Assembly (NCBI GenBank): GCA_003283415.1
Contig: QBXH01000010.1
Location: 1 to 38,139, forward strand
Length of the DNA stretch: 38,139 bases
Direction of reading: 5' to 3'
Source of the DNA: Prochlorococcus sp. AG-321-E21
Lineage (GTDB): Bacteria > Cyanobacteriota > Cyanobacteriia > PCC-6307 > Cyanobiaceae
Below, in pieces: positions 37,777 through 38,139 of this stretch (position 1 is its first letter; every line of letters starts with the position of its first letter). The notes below the pieces were generated by a model. The model saw nothing but the letters and a program-made list of their open reading frames with translations. It was not told the origin of the DNA and did no database searches. Position numbers and translations under genes: made by a program.

Positions 37777-38139
37777 TTAAATTAAATTAGTTCTACCCTC
37801 TAAGGCTCTTGCCAAGGTAACTTCATCAACATATTCAAGTTCACTTCCCATAGGTAGCCCATAAGCAATTCTAGTAACCTTAGTAAAAGGAGTTAGTAAT
37901 TTTCCTATATAAAGGCTTGTAGTATCTCCTTCAACACTTGGAGTAAGTGCCAGTATTATTTCATCAATCTCTGATTTGCTTACTCTCTCTACTAAACTTC
38001 TTATCTCTAACAATTCCGGGCTAATTGAATCCATAGGAGAAATCAACCCCCCAATAACATGATAGGTGCCTTTAAACTCTCTTGATCGTTCTAAAGCTAG
38101 TAAATCTTTTGTTTCTGCAACAACGCAAATTATTTTTTG
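37777..38139 (-). CDS. recR: Recombination protein RecR, C-terminal part (5' end outside window)
   Basis: 121 codons are visible and the frame is open through the right edge, so the N-terminal zinc-finger part lies outside. The Toprim domain is present: [39 protein letters not shown], then [21 protein letters not shown] with the Toprim metal-binding residues, and the C-terminal [28 protein letters not shown], which is diagnostic of RecR. RecR works with RecO and RecF in gap repair. An internal Met at 38044-38046 is not the real start because the frame and homology-like sequence continue upstream. Confidence 0.93.
   Translation of the reverse strand, partial: QKIICVVAETKDLLALERSREFKGTYHVIGGLISPMDSISPELLEIRSLVERVSKSEIDEIILALTPSVEGDTTSLYIGKLLTPFTKVTRIAYGLPMGSELEYVDEVTLARALEGRTNLI

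Overview
The window looks like a chromosomal segment of a high-light-type Prochlorococcus (or a very close marine picocyanobacterium). The DNA is strongly AT-rich, genes are tightly packed, and the gene set is cyanobacterial: petH, sasA, zwf-opcA, crtE, cobyrinate a,c-diamide synthase, clpC and an AarF-type ABC1 kinase. The gene assignments rest on motifs read in the translated proteins; no database search was run.

Region 1 (1-1912, minus strand) is accessory. A compact operon runs from a ribbon-helix-helix DNA-binding protein through two small unrecognised proteins to a VapE/VirE-type superfamily III-like helicase whose 3' end lies outside the window. This resembles the regulation and replication module of a phage satellite, an integrated plasmid or a tycheposon-like island. 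It stops about 115 bp from the end of the core gene for a GH57 branching enzyme, with no tRNA or integrase visible at the junction.

Region 2 (2029-16129) is core metabolism. It holds a GH57 glycogen branching enzyme and leuA (divergent), a small membrane protein, and a 7TM-HD phosphohydrolase. A folD-crtE-PAP2-like operon follows, then a minus-strand series petH, zwf-opcA-cobB, and a START/COQ10-like protein.

Region 3 (16153-30611) holds tRNA-Glu(UUC), the clock output kinase sasA, a CpcS-like candidate lyase, a secreted small protein, prsA and malQ. After these come a RodZ-like protein, an ABC1 kinase, a fold-type I PLP decarboxylase with cdsA, and a minus-strand cluster clpC, GldA-like dehydrogenase, alpha/beta hydrolase.

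Region 4 (30793-38139) holds a RimI-like acetyltransferase, then a plus-strand operon lysA-cdaA-uppS-bioB-trhO-GNAT-like with overlapping or near-touching genes, and the convergent recR-lipA pair. recR is cut by the right edge.

Functional links: GH57 and MalQ are both glycogen enzymes, and G6PDH with OpcA is the entry of the oxidative pentose phosphate path that burns glycogen at night. SasA is the clock output that times such programmes. CdaA (32725-33615) and the 7TM-HD protein (5981-7453) could form a c-di-AMP synthesis and breakdown pair. No stretch longer than 300 bp lacks a gene. The largest gaps are 3613-3846 and 19537-19794, both between divergent genes, where I see only possible promoters and one short inverted repeat. 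No CRISPR array, insertion sequence or rRNA was found.
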